From Prunella strophiata (Eukaryota; Chordata; Aves; Passeriformes; Prunellidae): a DNA stretch of 64,000 nucleotides. Shown here one piece after another: positions 49,561 to 61,736 of the stretch (within the stretch, counting starts at the first letter, position 1; every line of letters starts with the position of its first letter). The translations under genes were made by a program, and so were the position numbers. The stretch covers positions 5,973,476 through 6,037,475 of the forward strand of contig JAZBQD010000034.1 of NCBI GenBank assembly GCA_036583965.1, given 5' to 3'. The notes beneath the pieces were generated by a model that did no database searches, was not told the origin of the DNA, and was given only the letters and a program-made list of their open reading frames with translations.

Positions 49561-51059
49561 GAGAGGACAAGTAGCAGCACGACAGCTCAGAACAAACCCT
49601 TTCCCATCTTCCCAGGGCACATTTTGTACACCAGAACAGAGATCCCAGCTCAGAGATCCCCAGCTCCAGCCCAGAGGGGTCCCAGCCCCACTGCTCCAGC
49701 AGAAGGGAGGGAGGCAGCTGATTACAGAAGAGCTGGAGACAAACAACAAACAGACAAACGTACAAATTATTTTCACATCCACCTCCTAATTGCTTGCTAA
49801 AAACCCTCTAGGAGTGCAGGATCAAATGGGACACGTTGCTGGAACAGGGATGAGTCACTTGTCAAAAATTTCCAGCCTCAACAGCAAATCAGCAGCGCTG
49901 GCACAGCGAGGCGTCCTCGAAATCCAGCCTGGAATTGTCAGGCAGCTTCTCCAGGGTGGATCCAGCAAGGACAGAGCTCACCCATGTGGGGAGGGGCTTC
50001 AGGACCTGCTCAGAATCCTGGAAGTGTCACTCACACCGAGGTGTGAGGGAGACACAGCTCAACACAAGCAGAATCTGGGCTGAAAATAATTCCCTTGCTG
50101 AATTTCAGACGGTCCCACCTCAGGTCTGGCTGCAGTTCTCGTGGTGATTGTCATTACCTATGTAACAACACAGCACAGTGTAATTTGGGGAAAATTGGCT
50201 GTAGTCATAAACTGGAGACATCAGAGACTCTGTTCTAAAGGGGAAAAAATAACAGTAATATATTGGTCTTTTTTTTTTTTTTTTTTTTTTTTTACCAGAG
50301 AAAAAGTGTTTACCTACAGCCTGTCAAATTTTAGCCTGCAGCAAAATGATTTATGGACAAATTTGAAGCTTCTTCACAGTTGACAAGTTAATTCTCACTG
50401 GGAAAAAAAAAAAAAAGGGGAAAAAAAAGAGGAATTATGACAACACTGAAGAATGTTAACATGGTACCTACTCTAATTGAATAAAAGACACCTTACAGAG
50501 CTGCAGTGCAAGCCCTTATTCATTTCAAAGCTACTTATAGGCTGAGAAACTTCAAAAAAATTGGTATTACAAATAGTGGGGTCATATTTCTGCGAGCTGA
50601 GAAGCTTATCCACTTCAGACCTTCCAAAGTTAACTGTGAAATCTCAGACAAACAGTTTTGTCTAGAAAATTTCTGGGACTTCTCAGATGGCAAATAGCGT
50701 TGAGTTTTCAGGTGAAAACTGAAAGAAATGAGAAAAGGAGCAAATTGAGCAGCCAAAGACACCCAACATATTGTGGGGTTTGCCCCATAAAAGTGGGGAG
50801 GGAGAGAGACATGAGGAAAAATAAGGGGGGTGAGTAGGAAATAACTTAATTTTTCCTCTTCCCAGTCTCCCCTCTATTTGGAAAGGGGGAAAACAGTCAT
50901 AAGGAATGAAGTGCAGGGCTGGAGTCGAGTCAGATGAGTTCAAGTGGTGGCTCTTTGTGTATCTTAGAAGATAACCCTGAGAGAAAGGAGCAGCTCCTCT
51001 TTCCTGTGCTGTGTCTGCCTCCCCTTTTCAAAAGCCCCACCAGCACTTATTCAAAAGTA
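49561..51059. other. Intergenic sequence with T25 and A-rich runs
   Basis: T25 at 50269-50293 and an A-rich stretch at about 50402-50429 are simple-sequence DNA. The segment 50440-50690 is unique and AT-rich and could be constrained. No gene recognised. Confidence 0.5.
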
Positions 51060-51240
51060 CTGCAGACTTTGATGTCTGGAGATGAAAAGCGGTTTTGAGG
51101 TAAGAAATCCCAGTTTAGTCCTAATCTGGAAGAATCAGTGGCTACTAATGATAAGTAATTTAATTTCATGCGAGCAATTTTTGTCTCTTTATGGATTTGT
51201 TTTACGAGGCACTTATAAGGTCAAACGGTGCTAAGTGAAT
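51060..51240. promoter_or_regulatory. Candidate conserved non-coding element
   Basis: CpGs are kept near 51090, 51171, 51205 and 51226 in AT-rich sequence with TAATGATAAGTAATT-type cores and AAGGTCA near 51218, an orphan nuclear-receptor half site. No repeat or coding frame accounts for the block. Function inferred from composition. Confidence 0.33.
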
Positions 51241-51849
51241 AAATGAGGAGTATTTCTTGTGGATAAAGTGAGTAAAAATTACCTTTTCCCCTCCTTACCA
51301 CCACGACCTTCTCCCAGTTTACAATTATTTTGTGCATTTTCCCCCACTTTAGTCAGATGCAAACCCAGCACTAAGAAAATTGCACACCTCACACTCGTTC
51401 ACCAAAGTAAATTTATTCTGATTTACCTCCTACACTTGTCAAAAGCTGTGCCAAGGTGGATACACAAACCATGTGCCTGGATTGGTTCACGTTAATCATA
51501 TTAATGTATTTGCTTTATTGGCTTTGGGGGGGTTCCAAGTGGAAATGATTGAAGTGGGGTCCAAAACCAGCTTTGTTTCAGTGCCAGGTCTGGTGCTAAT
51601 GTGAGTCCCACTGGGCTTCTCCTGTCCCTGTCAGTGGGCCTGAACTTCCTATGTCAGGAGCTTTAAGTGGCAGCTCATCATCAATTTATTTCTGAAAAAT
51701 GTTATGCTTAATAATTCAATTATTGAAATGTGAAAGGAAAGCAAAACATGGCCTTGAGTCTGAAAAAAAAAAAAAGCCATGGTGCTCATCCACTGCAGTC
51801 AAGGGAGCTTGGGGGATCCATGCAGGATGAAAAGCAAGTTATCCACAGA
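51241..51849. other. Intergenic or intronic sequence
   Basis: No gene recognised. Unique AT-rich sequence, with an A-run near 51763-51775. Confidence 0.5.
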
Positions 51850-51904
51850 AATAGATGGGAAATAGATAGGAAATAAATAGGAAATATACAGGAAATATAT
51901 AGGA
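51850..51904. repeat. Tandem repeat, 11-bp unit, five copies
   Basis: Five consecutive 11-bp units, each of the form AATANATNGGA, start at 51850, 51861, 51872, 51883 and 51894, with one to four differences between copies. The minus-strand frame through it reads as a periodic peptide and is an artefact. Confidence 0.88.
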
Positions 51905-52225
51905 AATTTTGTAGAGTGAAGCAGCAAATTCAGCCAGTCCCAGGGGAAGAAGAGATGGCATGAAAGGCTGAAGTTCATCCCACAAACATCAGCTTTATCA
52001 ACATCTGCAAAGGGAAGTGTTACCCCTTCAAGGGCTGAGCTCCAGCTCTGGCCCAAGTGCTAAAGCTAAATGGACACAGGACATGCAAAAGTGAAAAAGC
52101 AGAAGTTACTGTGACAAATATATCCTTTATTCTGCTGCTCCAGCCATTTCCAGCCATTTGAAAAGCCATGTTTGGCTTCCTTGGACTCTCCTGAGCTTTC
52201 CCAGATTTGTTTCAGGACCCAGCAG
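51905..52225. other. Unique sequence between two tandem repeats
   Basis: No gene, repeat family or distinctive site was recognised here. Confidence 0.5.
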
Positions 52226-52285
52226 GCCAGGCTTACACAGGCCAGGCTTACACAGGCCAGGCTTACACAGGCCAGGCTTACACAG
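52226..52285. repeat. Perfect tandem repeat, 15-bp unit, four copies
   Basis: Four identical units GCCAGGCTTACACAG start at 52226, 52241, 52256 and 52271, followed by GCC of a fifth. Because 15 is a multiple of three, the plus-strand frame 52172-52369 stays open and encodes a repeated pentapeptide, which by itself is no evidence of a gene. Perfect identity points to recent expansion. Confidence 0.95.
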
Positions 52286-54302
52286 GCCGTGCTTTGGGAT
52301 GGAGCAAAACTCCTAAAACCCCCTTGGCTTAGGGATGCAAGTCAGGACTTGCAGCAAACACAGCTTTAATCAGAGTGAAGCACTGGAGGTGCAATTCAGA
52401 GTTAAGGGCACAGATCTCTTGCTGGAGCTCTGCTGAGGGTGGGAAAAACAAACAAGGCTGTCCAGGCATCCCTCTGCACACACCAGACACATTCAGTGAT
52501 GTTCCTACCAAGCTTTTCTGTATTTTTTTTTTGTTGTTGTTCAACCTCCAAGTGCTTTGCAGAGGATTTCTGCCATGCAGGGATGTTACCCAGCCTGGAT
52601 TTCCCCCACACCAGCAGCAGAATCCAGAACTGCTGCTCTGGGCCCAGACCAGGGCTGAGCTGCTTGTTCTTCTTTTCCCTATAAAACCCTTTTTTTTAAA
52701 ATAAATATCCTTATATTGAGTGCAAAGATTGAGAGATAGCAGCAAGTTGTGTGCCTCAAAAAATGCTCATATCCTGGGAAACAAATAAAAACAAGCCACA
52801 CGTGGATGGTTTTTACAGAAAAGTATTTCAGCCACCTCCATATCCGTGGCTCTGTCTCCATGCTCTGGTTCCTGGGACCTTACAGTGGAAATTATTTCAG
52901 AGAAAAGCTTTTGGAACTGTGCAAGACAACAGAACATCCACATGTGCAAAATGATCCCAGTTTTAAAAAGGTGAATTCAGTGTCCTTCTCCTGCCAGTCC
53001 CTGCCTTTGTGTCTCCCTGCTTTCTGCACACCCATTTCCTATTCTTTTCTCACGGAGGTGACTGAGATTAAAGGTTTACTGGGGATGATTATTCAGGAGA
53101 GTCCCACTTTCTAAATCTGCTTCTAATTAAAAAGGGGTGGGAGGGGAGGAAGGGAAAAAACCCCTCCTTACTGTACACACAGGCAGCCTAATCCATCCTG
53201 CTGACTTTCCTAGGCATGAGCTCCTAGCACAGAATTAATAAACTATTTTCTGAGATTTATGTTTCGTAACCCTCATCACCCCAGAGATTTTTTCGGATGT
53301 GAGCCGTGGATGTCACTTCAAGGAAAGATGGGCATCTGACTTTAGCCTGGACATCAGTTTATTTATGAGGGAGGGGGGCAGGAGTTCAAGCCTTGTGTTC
53401 ATAACAGGGCTAAGCAAACAGCTCCAGCCCAGCCTAAGCCATTCCAAACACACGGAGGAGCTGGAAACCCAACTCCCCTCCATGGCTGGGGTTCACGTTC
53501 AGGTTGGGATTTCACTCCATTCCCAAATGTCACTTTATCCCTGCTTTTCAGGAGCTTATTTTCAAGGATTTATGAAATGTGAGATGACAAACCTGGTGCA
53601 ATAATGTTGTGGGGATTTTGCCCTTAGCTCACCCTAGGAAACGCTCTGCACGAATGGTGTGGAGGTGCCTTCCCAGAACAGGCTTATTTCCCCCAGGAAA
53701 AGGAAAATTTGAGCTGTGTGTCATTAAGATGAAAAATTCAAAGAGGGTGGGAGGGGACTGAGAAGGGCATTAATCAGAATTGGTTAAAAAAAGAAAATAA
53801 AATGCAAGATTTCCCTTGTCTGGGAAAAAAAAGATGCAAAAATGAAAAAAAGAATGAACTCAGAGGAAGACAGAGAAGCACTATCAGGATTTGCCTATAG
53901 GCTGCAACCAGACTTGGGCTGCCCCCACACAATTTGCCTTTACTAGAGACAAAAATGTCCCCATTGCTTCCTTTTTGTCTCTATTCTCATTATTACTGCT
54001 TTTTACTAATAATACAGAGCACCTGAGCTGTGTGTCCACATTCTCCCAGCCCCAGGAAGAGAGGATACTCATGGATTTTCTATGAGAACTTCAGATCAGG
54101 GACTAAATCAAAGGCTTCACTCATCTCTGTGTAGTTTATTTTTAACTGGTGTGATTTGCTGAAGCTTTTAGACAAGAGATATCACATGAGAATGAAGCAG
54201 CTTCTCCCTCAAAATTCCCAGCTGGCCTCCCACAGCAGTGACCCAATCCTCTGCCTGTTTTAATGTCTGCTTCCTGTGTTACCAAAGCAGAGACCTCCCT
54301 AA
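52286..54302. other. Intergenic or intronic sequence
   Basis: No gene recognised. The frames at 52329-52745 and 52375-52704 overlap on opposite strands and have no domain. The AT-rich segment 53210-53310 keeps CpGs near 53265, 53294 and 53304 and could be a small constrained element. Confidence 0.45.
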
Positions 54303-54437
54303 AATTGTTCCAGGCCAGGCTGGACAGGGCTTGGAGCAATCTGGGATGGTGGAAGGTTCATGGTTCCATGGCAGGGGTGGAACTGGATGAGCTTTAAAAT
54401 CCCTCCCAACCCAAACCATACCATGATTTCATGATTC
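54303..54437 (+). mobile_element. CR1 LINE 3'-end fragment
   Basis: The plus strand carries the characteristic bird CR1 3' UTR in order: GGCCAGGCTGGACAGGGCTT near 54313-54332, a TGGTGGAAGG segment near 54347, AACTGGATGAGCTTTAA near 54380, CCCTCCCAACCCAAACCAT near 54401, and a tail of degraded ATGATTTCATGATT octamers. It is truncated at its 5' end and moderately diverged. No reverse-transcriptase coding remains. Confidence 0.93.
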
Positions 54438-55294
54438 CTTACAGGAAACAGCAGTTCAAGACACAGCAGAGCTTTCAGGAATGGAAATATCTCAAAACTG
54501 GGCCAACAAAATTTCTTTTAAATCCATCATGGTCACGTATCCAATGTCTCTTTTCAAATTGTTTTTTTCCATCACTCATCTGTTTCTTTGAGCCTCAGGT
54601 GTGCAGCCACTGGATGCCCCTGCCCTGTGCCACCTGAAATTCCTGCAGGGAAAGAGGGAATCCCTGAAAACCTTTATTCCTGGAATTCCTTATGGAGCTG
54701 CATGCTCAGAACACTGGATGGGCAACAATTAAAACTGAAAATCTACTTTGAATTATCACCAGAGTCAACACATGGGAGCACAGGGTGCAAATATCAGGCT
54801 TGAGGGCTTTGTGCCCACAAGGAAATAGGAAGAAAAAGAAGGCAAGGGGGGGAAAGAAATAAAAAAGAAGGAAAACAAAAGGAGAAGGGAAAAAAATATC
54901 AAATAATTCATCAGTAAGAATAACAACAACAGCTTGGTTTCACACACTGTTTATCCATCTGATGCTGTGCTCAATGCTTTGCAGCCATTCTCTCCAAACA
55001 CAGCTACAGGAAAATCAAAAATAAAAATATCTGGCCAAAATCTCTTTGCTCCTACTCGAATGTCAAGGTAGTAGTAAGGTAGTAGTAATATTGTACAGAC
55101 TCTGAGGTCAGAGGGGGAAGAGCTCAGTGCAGAGGCAGCAGAGCTGGTGGTTGCACCCCACAACGTTGGGCACGTTCATATAAAAACAACCATGGGGATG
55201 TTTTCATGCCACATGTGTTTGCATAAATATCTGCCTGCATTTATAACCCACCTCTCCCCAAGACACAAAGCTATCTCTGCTGATTTATGCCATG
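54438..55294. other. Intergenic sequence with purine-rich tract at 54819-54897
   Basis: No gene recognised. The stretch 54819-54897 is almost entirely A and G with about four interruptions, a polypurine tract of simple-sequence type. A small GTAGTAGTAA duplication lies near 55068-55089. Confidence 0.55.
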
Positions 55295-55390
55295 GATCTG
55301 GAATCTCTGCAAGGTCAAAGCAACGGAGCTGAGGTCTGTGGAGCTGCTCCAGATTTACGTTGAGTCTAATAAAGATCAAAATCTGGCCCT
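55295..55390 (+). mobile_element. Probable ancient CR1/L3-like relic
   Basis: The segment ending CCAGATTTACGTTGAG...AAATCTGGCCC follows the order of a 3'-end motif I recall from old CR1/L3-class elements in turtles and crocodilians (a GGAGCTACTCCAGATTTACAC-type segment, then AATCTGGCCC). It is far more diverged than the two bird CR1 copies in this window, as expected of an insertion older than birds. The family name is from memory and the boundaries are approximate. Confidence 0.5.
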
Positions 55391-56839
55391 GGGTATTACC
55401 CTTCCTATTCACCAGAGTATTTTTATGTTTCTGTTATCTCCTGCCTTCCTACATTCCTGAAGAGTTTTCCTCCTAACATACTTGGACTACAAGATTTGCT
55501 CTAATCACCTAATCTTGGCCCTTTTTTAAGAGGAGGGAGAGCTGATAGCTGGGTTCCATTACAAAAATGACAGCGTTTTATGACTGGTGCTATCTAAAAA
55601 CCCCAATCTCATCCTCAGCCACTGCTGAGCATCTCATTATATTCATGAAATCCTGCAGAAGTTCCACTTCACTCAAATATTTCACTGAGAAACTAAAAAG
55701 GTAAATTATTCAGAGTTAGGGAGGAAACCAGTTCTGTCTGGAGCTGCACTTGCAGCAGTAGCATCCTTCTCTGCATGTGTGAGATGAACTTGGCATTATC
55801 CTTCAAAACAGTGAATAAAACCCAAGAGTCCCAATGGTCAGTTCTTTAGGCATTAAAGAACACATCATAGTTGAGGGGTTTGGTTTGGTTTGGTTTTTGG
55901 GCTTTGGGGTGTTTTTTTTCTTTGTTTTTATTGTAGGTGATGCAGGGATCAGCTTGTTGGTTCTCCAAGTCCCCTGTTAACAAATGTGATTTGGGAACTT
56001 TCTGCAATAATTTTTCTACAAGATCTGAAAGATATCAAGCAAAGCATATGGGTCCCTAAAGGAGAAGAGGAACCAAAATGCAAGATTTTAGATGCTTCCA
56101 TTGGAAAATATAATTCTCTTGATATCCAAGCCATAGATGGGACATCCCCAAGGCCCTCAGGGGATTGGTTCCAGTGACAAATTGAGATTCCAAGGGTTCC
56201 CAGAGCCTGGGCACTCATCCACTCACTCACCCATTGCACCACTTAATTCCATCTGCAGAAACACTTATTTGTGCTCTAAATGTTACTGGAAGCCTTTAAC
56301 ACACCTGATTTTTATAGTTCTTGGAAAGGTTTTAGAGGAAAAAAAAAGACAAATAAGCTTCCATACCTTGTTTAAGAATATTCTATTCTGCCTCAGCATG
56401 GGATGATTTTTTTTCAGTCCACTTTTGCATTCTGCCAATCTGTCCATATTTAAGTGAAACAATTGTGAAAAAGCTCATTCCAGACATAGCCCCTTTCAGC
56501 ACCAATTTTAAGCCTTAGTTTAACCTGAGATATTTTCTGCAGTGAGAGTGTTTATGCTTCCAGACTGTGAGTGCCAGCTGGCTCTAGGTAGAAAAACTAC
56601 CCAAGAAGAAGGAACATAAAAGTTGCAAAATCGTTTTTGAAGAGTCTTCCCCTCACCTGAATCCTGATGAAAGATGTTTTGTGAGCACTGAATGAGCTTT
56701 TTAAACACCTTACCTAAGAGATTCGGCAGAAATAAAGGAGGGGAAGGGGAAGCAGATTGATTTGGGTTGATGCAAGGCCAAAGGGGAACAAAGCTCCTTC
56801 CAGGCTGATGTTCCCAGAGACACAATGGAATAAACATGT
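55391..56839. other. Intergenic or intronic sequence with TTTGG repeat
   Basis: No gene recognised. A short TTTGG pentanucleotide run lies at about 55880-55900. The segments 55395-55510 and 55560-55690 are unique, AT-rich and could be constrained; nothing specific is claimed. Confidence 0.45.
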
Positions 56840-56930
56840 TATCTCCCTTTTAGCTGTAATCTCTGATTAGAACGTTTAATCAATTAGCATTGCTGTTGTC
56901 AAAACTTGCTCCCGACAAAGGATGAGAAAA
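56840..56930. promoter_or_regulatory. Weak candidate conserved non-coding element
   Basis: A compact run of homeodomain cores (GATTAG, TTTAATCAATTAGCATT) with CpGs kept near 56873 and 56913. No simple repeat explains it. Assignment is by composition only. Confidence 0.25.
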
Positions 56931-57289
56931 GCTGCCCCAGGGGAATCCCGATCCCAAAACTCGCAGGAGGTGGGAGACTCGTCCCTGCAAGAAACCTCCT
57001 GTTCTACCCGGGTGCTGTGTCGTGAGCTGAGAGCACTGATCCTGCCTTTTCCAGCCCAGGAGCACTCAGGGAATGTCAAATAACCCCGAGAAGAAGAAAA
57101 GCTGAAAGCCAAGAATTGCGAGTGTCAGATTTCACTGTAGAAGGTGTCTTTTTCTTCCTCCCCCCATCAAAAAGCAGAGCACTTGTGGTCTTTGGAGAGG
57201 GGGCTGCTGCTGTTTAAAAATAAAACCCAAAACACAACGTGTTTGGAGGCCAGCTGTGAAAAACTTGCTGCGTGTTTTCCTTGCTCCAT
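56931..57289. other. Unique sequence with scattered CpGs
   Basis: CpGs occur more often than in the neighbouring sequence (about 56949, 56962, 56980, 57009, 57022), but the overlapping minus-strand frames at 56876-57112 lack any domain. No gene recognised. Confidence 0.45.
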
Positions 57290-57420
57290 GAGTCACCTGG
57301 GGTTCAGTTGCTCCGAGCTGGTCATTATTGGAATTCCAACAAAAATGACAAGAATTCTTTTCCTTTTTTTCTCCCCGGTGAGGTTTATTATCTCTCTCAT
57401 TAGCACAACCTTTGTGTTAT
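57290..57420. promoter_or_regulatory. Candidate regulatory block beside ancient repeat
   Basis: A TGAGTCACCTGG segment near 57289-57301 holds an AP-1-like core, and ATTA and TTATC cores follow, with CpGs near 57315 and 57376. It directly adjoins the ancient repeat relic that begins about 57420. Function inferred. Confidence 0.27.
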
Positions 57421-57595
57421 GGAGTTCTCCGAGGTCTTGGACAAGAACAGGATCTCATTGTGCTAAGTACTGTACAAACATATAATGGCTAAAATAAACA
57501 GGCAGGAGAGCAGGAGACAAAGAGGAGAAGGAAGAAAATAAAATTGCTTCCATTTCATACACCAGCCCCAGAGAGGTCACAGGACTTTCTTACAG
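57420..57595 (+). mobile_element. Probable ancient CR1/L3-like relic, 3' region
   Basis: The order of CATTGTGCTAAGTACTGTAC near 57457-57476, ACAAACATATAATGG near 57475-57489, a purine-rich GGAGAGCAGGAGACAAAG segment, CCATTTCATACACCAG near 57550 and AGAGAGGTCACAGGACTT near 57571 parallels old CR1/L3 3' regions I recall from amniote genomes, which end in a GAGGTCACA-type motif. The copy is heavily mutated. Family and edges are uncertain. Confidence 0.5.
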
Positions 57596-60500
57596 CAAAG
57601 GACAATGTCCAGGGCTTAAAAATTCTCCCATATTTCCTGTGGGAGCAGCTCACAGCATTAACCACAACAAGGAAATTTCCTTCCCACCTACCAAAGTGCT
57701 TGAGAGCACACAGTGCTGAAATCCCTGATTGCTCCTCAAAGGGTTTGTCCTTGTCCCTGTCCCTCCCAACCCCTCCTCAGAGGCTTCTCCCTGCAGTGCT
57801 GAGCCCTGTGCAGAGCTCACCATCCTCTGCCCCAGCAGAGAAATCTGTACATTGATTTCTCTGTTCCACGGGCATAACTTGGCTGTGGGGTAATCTTGGG
57901 ACCAGGCCAGATAGGTGCATTAATTGTGGATATTTCTTCACAAAATCCAATGTAGGTCATGGTAAACAAATGTATTTGGATGGGGATTATTCCTTTGGGG
58001 GCAGAGAGGCTTTTGGTGGGGTTTTTTTCAGATTATTTTATATGAGGCTGCTCCACAGAAAACAAATCAGCAATTTGGGATGAGGAGAAAGTATCTTCTT
58101 GCCTTAAAGCTGCCAAGGAGCAGGCGGAACCCTGCAGCCCCCAGAGGGAAGGAAAGACAAACCCAGGGATTGTTCTCATGTCAGAGCTGCAGAGCAGCAA
58201 GATTTAATGTGTTGGGGTTTTTAATGAGTTGCAGAAAGAAGTGGACAGTGAGGTGATGAAATTTCCTGAAGTGCTGACAGCCCAAGACGTTCTGACTTAG
58301 TTATGGGAAATGCTGGAATATGCATGTTAATTGGGATGACTGTTTGGGGCTGGATTCGAGCGTGCAGCGTTCTTGGAAAGAGCTGCATTGGTTTCATGTG
58401 CACCTTTTTGATGTGGTGTTCATTCCTGAGCCACGACTCCAGCTCCCCAACACTGCAAAAGACAAACAGCCACGGGGGAGTGTGGCAAGAGCAAAGCTGG
58501 AGAGGCCCAGGCTGGATTAGGAGGGGTCTGAAGGGATCTCTGACACTTGGAGGAGGTCCTAGGGAAAAACAAGGGGAAGAGGGAGCCACCAGGAGCTGGG
58601 GCAATGAGCTCTGAATCCCTCAGCAGAAGGAGCTGACAGCTGTCCCATTCTTTGCATAAAACACCCAAATTTCACACTGAAAATCAGAGCTAAAAGCTCT
58701 GGACAGAGCCCCACGTTATTTCCTACCATCACATCACTCAGCTCAGCAACTCTTACGTACCAAAAAGAGAAATTAATTAAAACTGGCTGTATATCTGTCA
58801 GTAGGATGGGATGAAATGCTGACAAAACCCTCTCAGCAGCTGCAGAGCCACAGCACGAGCAGGGCAGCCAGAGCTGCAGCCTGGACAGGAGCAGCAGGGC
58901 CAGCCTGGGATGCTCTGAAATGAAAGATCTGCTGCACAGTAGCACTCCCCAAACAGCCTGGAAAAGTGACAGCCACGCAAAATTAAGCAGAACATGATGG
59001 ATTAATGCAGGCTGGGGAGTACAGTGGAGGCATTCAGCTGCTCAGAGCTCGCCACAACAACAGTTTGGGAAATGGCTGGCTGGGTTCTGGGGTAAGGAAT
59101 TGAAAAGGCTGAAACCATAACCAAAAGGCTGTGAAAAATGGTGGAATTCACACAGGGAGTGCAGACTAGGAAAATATTTGGTGTGGTTAGTGCTTATTTA
59201 CTGTTTTGTTTGTCAGGGAGCTTTATTCATTCACAGTCCTCTGATTCCAGCTTGTAAAGATCCAAACAGGCAAAGCAGATCCCTGAATTGAAGATGTGGT
59301 TTTACCATTTCCAAATCAAATATTAAGATCTCTCAGAATAAGCTGATTGTGCCAGAGAAAGTTTTGTCAGAATTAGGAACCCAGAGCAGTTTCCTGAACA
59401 GAATCATACCCCAGTTTTTGCAGATTTCTGAGAGAGAAGCAACAATCTCCCAAAAATCCAGCATGGCCCCATTTAATATGTATAAATCCAAATATACTGC
59501 CATGCAGTAAGTTTGAATGACCAAGAAATAAACTGAATTAGAGCATTTGTGCTGTCAGAGCTGACAGTGGATTATTAAAAGAGCCATATTCAAACCCCAG
59601 TGCCATGTGTTACTCATTCCTGTAATAGTCCAGAGACTGTTGTGTTAGAAAAGGGTGTAATAAGGACACGTCGTCCTCAACATTGTGTTTCCTAACATTT
59701 TGTTAACTGGACACATTTTTGTGGGTTAATAATCTTGCTTGTTTTCTGATGCTTACACTCAATTGCAAAAGCAGCTGAGAGGAAAAAAAAAAAAAAAATA
59801 CTGCAAAGAAAGACTGGAGGAAAAGCCAAGAAACCCTTCTGTGGAAGTGTAGGTGTTTGGACATGAGAGCCTTTTGGCAACTTCAGATGTTGGGTTTTTG
59901 TTTTTCTAGGTGTTTAAAGAAAAGCAATTACCTCTGTGATGACACTTAATATGCCAAGATTCAGCCTTGAGCAATTTTTTATGGCTGTGTTCTAAAGTGC
60001 AGAAAGTACAGAGCACACTGGATCCACTGAAAGATGTTTCAGTGCAACGTTCTGACAGGAAAACTGTGGTTATGCTGGCATCTGAAAATTCCTGAAAAAA
60101 GACAAATAAGAGAGAAAAAAACAGTGGTTTCAGGGGGTGGAAATGCTGCATCACTGGCTGCAGAGGGATAATAAATGGGCTGAGATTCTTGGCCTGTTTG
60201 AAGCTTATCTTTGAATTTTGAGGCAGATTTTCCCCCCTTTGTGTTTGTTTCTTTGAACAGTGAACGTGAGGGGATGGAAGGAGAGAGGGCAGGAGATGTG
60301 AGAGAGGCAGAAATTTTGAGGTTTTGGGGTTTTTGCAGACCCTGGGCAGCAGCTCTGAGTATGGCAGGGTTTATTCCTGCTCCTGTGCTCGGGTTGGGAT
60401 CCACACCCCATTCCCACAGCTGCAGTGGGGACACCTGGAGAGGGCTGGACCCCAAATCCATCCCGGGAAAACACAAGTGGCTTTTGCTTCCTTGATCCCA

Positions 60501-61370
60501 GAGGGGTCAGGGGTGGGTTCCCTTGTCCAGCAGCAGCTGGGACAGGACTTCTGGCAGAGCAGGAATGACCCAGCCACAAATGCCAGGTCTCAGAGATGCT
60601 TTCAGTGGGAATTTTGTGTGGTTGTCAAATTTACCCTGATGTAAATCAGGCAAAACTCAGCATTAAACAGAAAACCATCTAGAGCTGTTTGCTTTACAAC
60701 ATATATATGACATCAGGAGGTTTTTTTTAATTAAGGAATTCATTAACAGAAATAAAACTTCAAGATGGTCTAGGAAAAAGCAAATAAATCCCTGAAGCAT
60801 GGGAGATATTGGTGAGTTTTCCTGACATTTCCCCCTTTCTTTGCAAACCACAGAAGGGGAATCATTGTGCAAAATCAGGGTTGGAATGGAAATTCCTCCT
60901 GCATCCAGCCCTGAGTTCCCCTGTGTGCTCCCTGCACATCTTGATCAATATTTCCCTGCTGTTCCAGTAACTGCAAACTGTCATTCCCCGAGCCCACAAG
61001 TTACAACATCCAATCATGTTTTCAGATACACTTCTGTTGTTTATTTTAAGGCTATGTCTAAATGTAGCCTTCTAATTGCTTCATGGAAAAACAAGTTTAC
61101 TTTATGGTTTGAGGGTGTAAGGCTGGGGATCGTGTTACTCTGTATTTGTCTTACAGTGACTATTTAAATGGTTGTGATAAGCTACCAAACCTGCAGAGCT
61201 GCAATTAAGATGTTTCCAGAAGTTGTGCCCTGTCAGTCAGCACAAGGTGCAACAGATTTTTGTGAAAACACTGCGCTGAGATATTGGGAAATTTCCAAAA
61301 AAATTAAATACTTGTTTTTAAAAATCCCCTTTTTTTTTTCCCAGCATCAAAATATTAGGCGTTGAGTTTG
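57596..61370. other. Intergenic or intronic sequence
   Basis: No gene recognised. GC-richer patches near 58420-58620, 58820-58960 and 60240-60580 carry overlapping frames up to 145 codons on both strands without domains. A16 run near 59780. No further transposon was recognised. Confidence 0.5.
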
Positions 61371-61470
61371 GTTGTTTGGTGGGTATTTTCAAATTTTTTC
61401 TTTGTTTAATATTTTTTATATTTTAAAATATTTTTTTCTTTTTAAATATATTTTAGTCTCAGTTTTGAAT
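61371..61470. repeat. AT-rich low-complexity tract
   Basis: This stretch is almost wholly A and T, with repeated TTTTTA/TAAATATATTTT segments. It is low-complexity DNA; no replication or scaffold function can be claimed from sequence alone. Confidence 0.75.
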
Positions 61471-61736
61471 AAAAATATGTTTGGAAATGTGATAGAAAGT
61501 TTGACGCTTTAAAAATAAAAAGTTTTAAAGACGTGCAGTGTTCGTTGAAATTGTGCGTTTGAATCCATGTCTATGACTATAATAAATATAGATATTAAGT
61601 GAGATAAATAAATTAAAATTGATAACAAATTAAAATTAAATGGTGAAAAATCCTACTTTTTAAGCAGAATAGAGTCAGTGAAGTGAACGATATAGGGGTA
61701 CTGATATAGGAGGACTGATTATATTAAAAAAAAAAA
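61471..61736. other. AT-rich sequence leading into the CpG-rich block
   Basis: AT-rich with a few CpGs (about 61504, 61533, 61542, 61556, 61689) and an A-run ending at 61737. No gene recognised. Confidence 0.5.

Noticed and set aside
50269..50293. T25 run as a minus-strand retroposon tail
   Set aside because: Sequence to the right shows no recognisable element and no flanking duplication.
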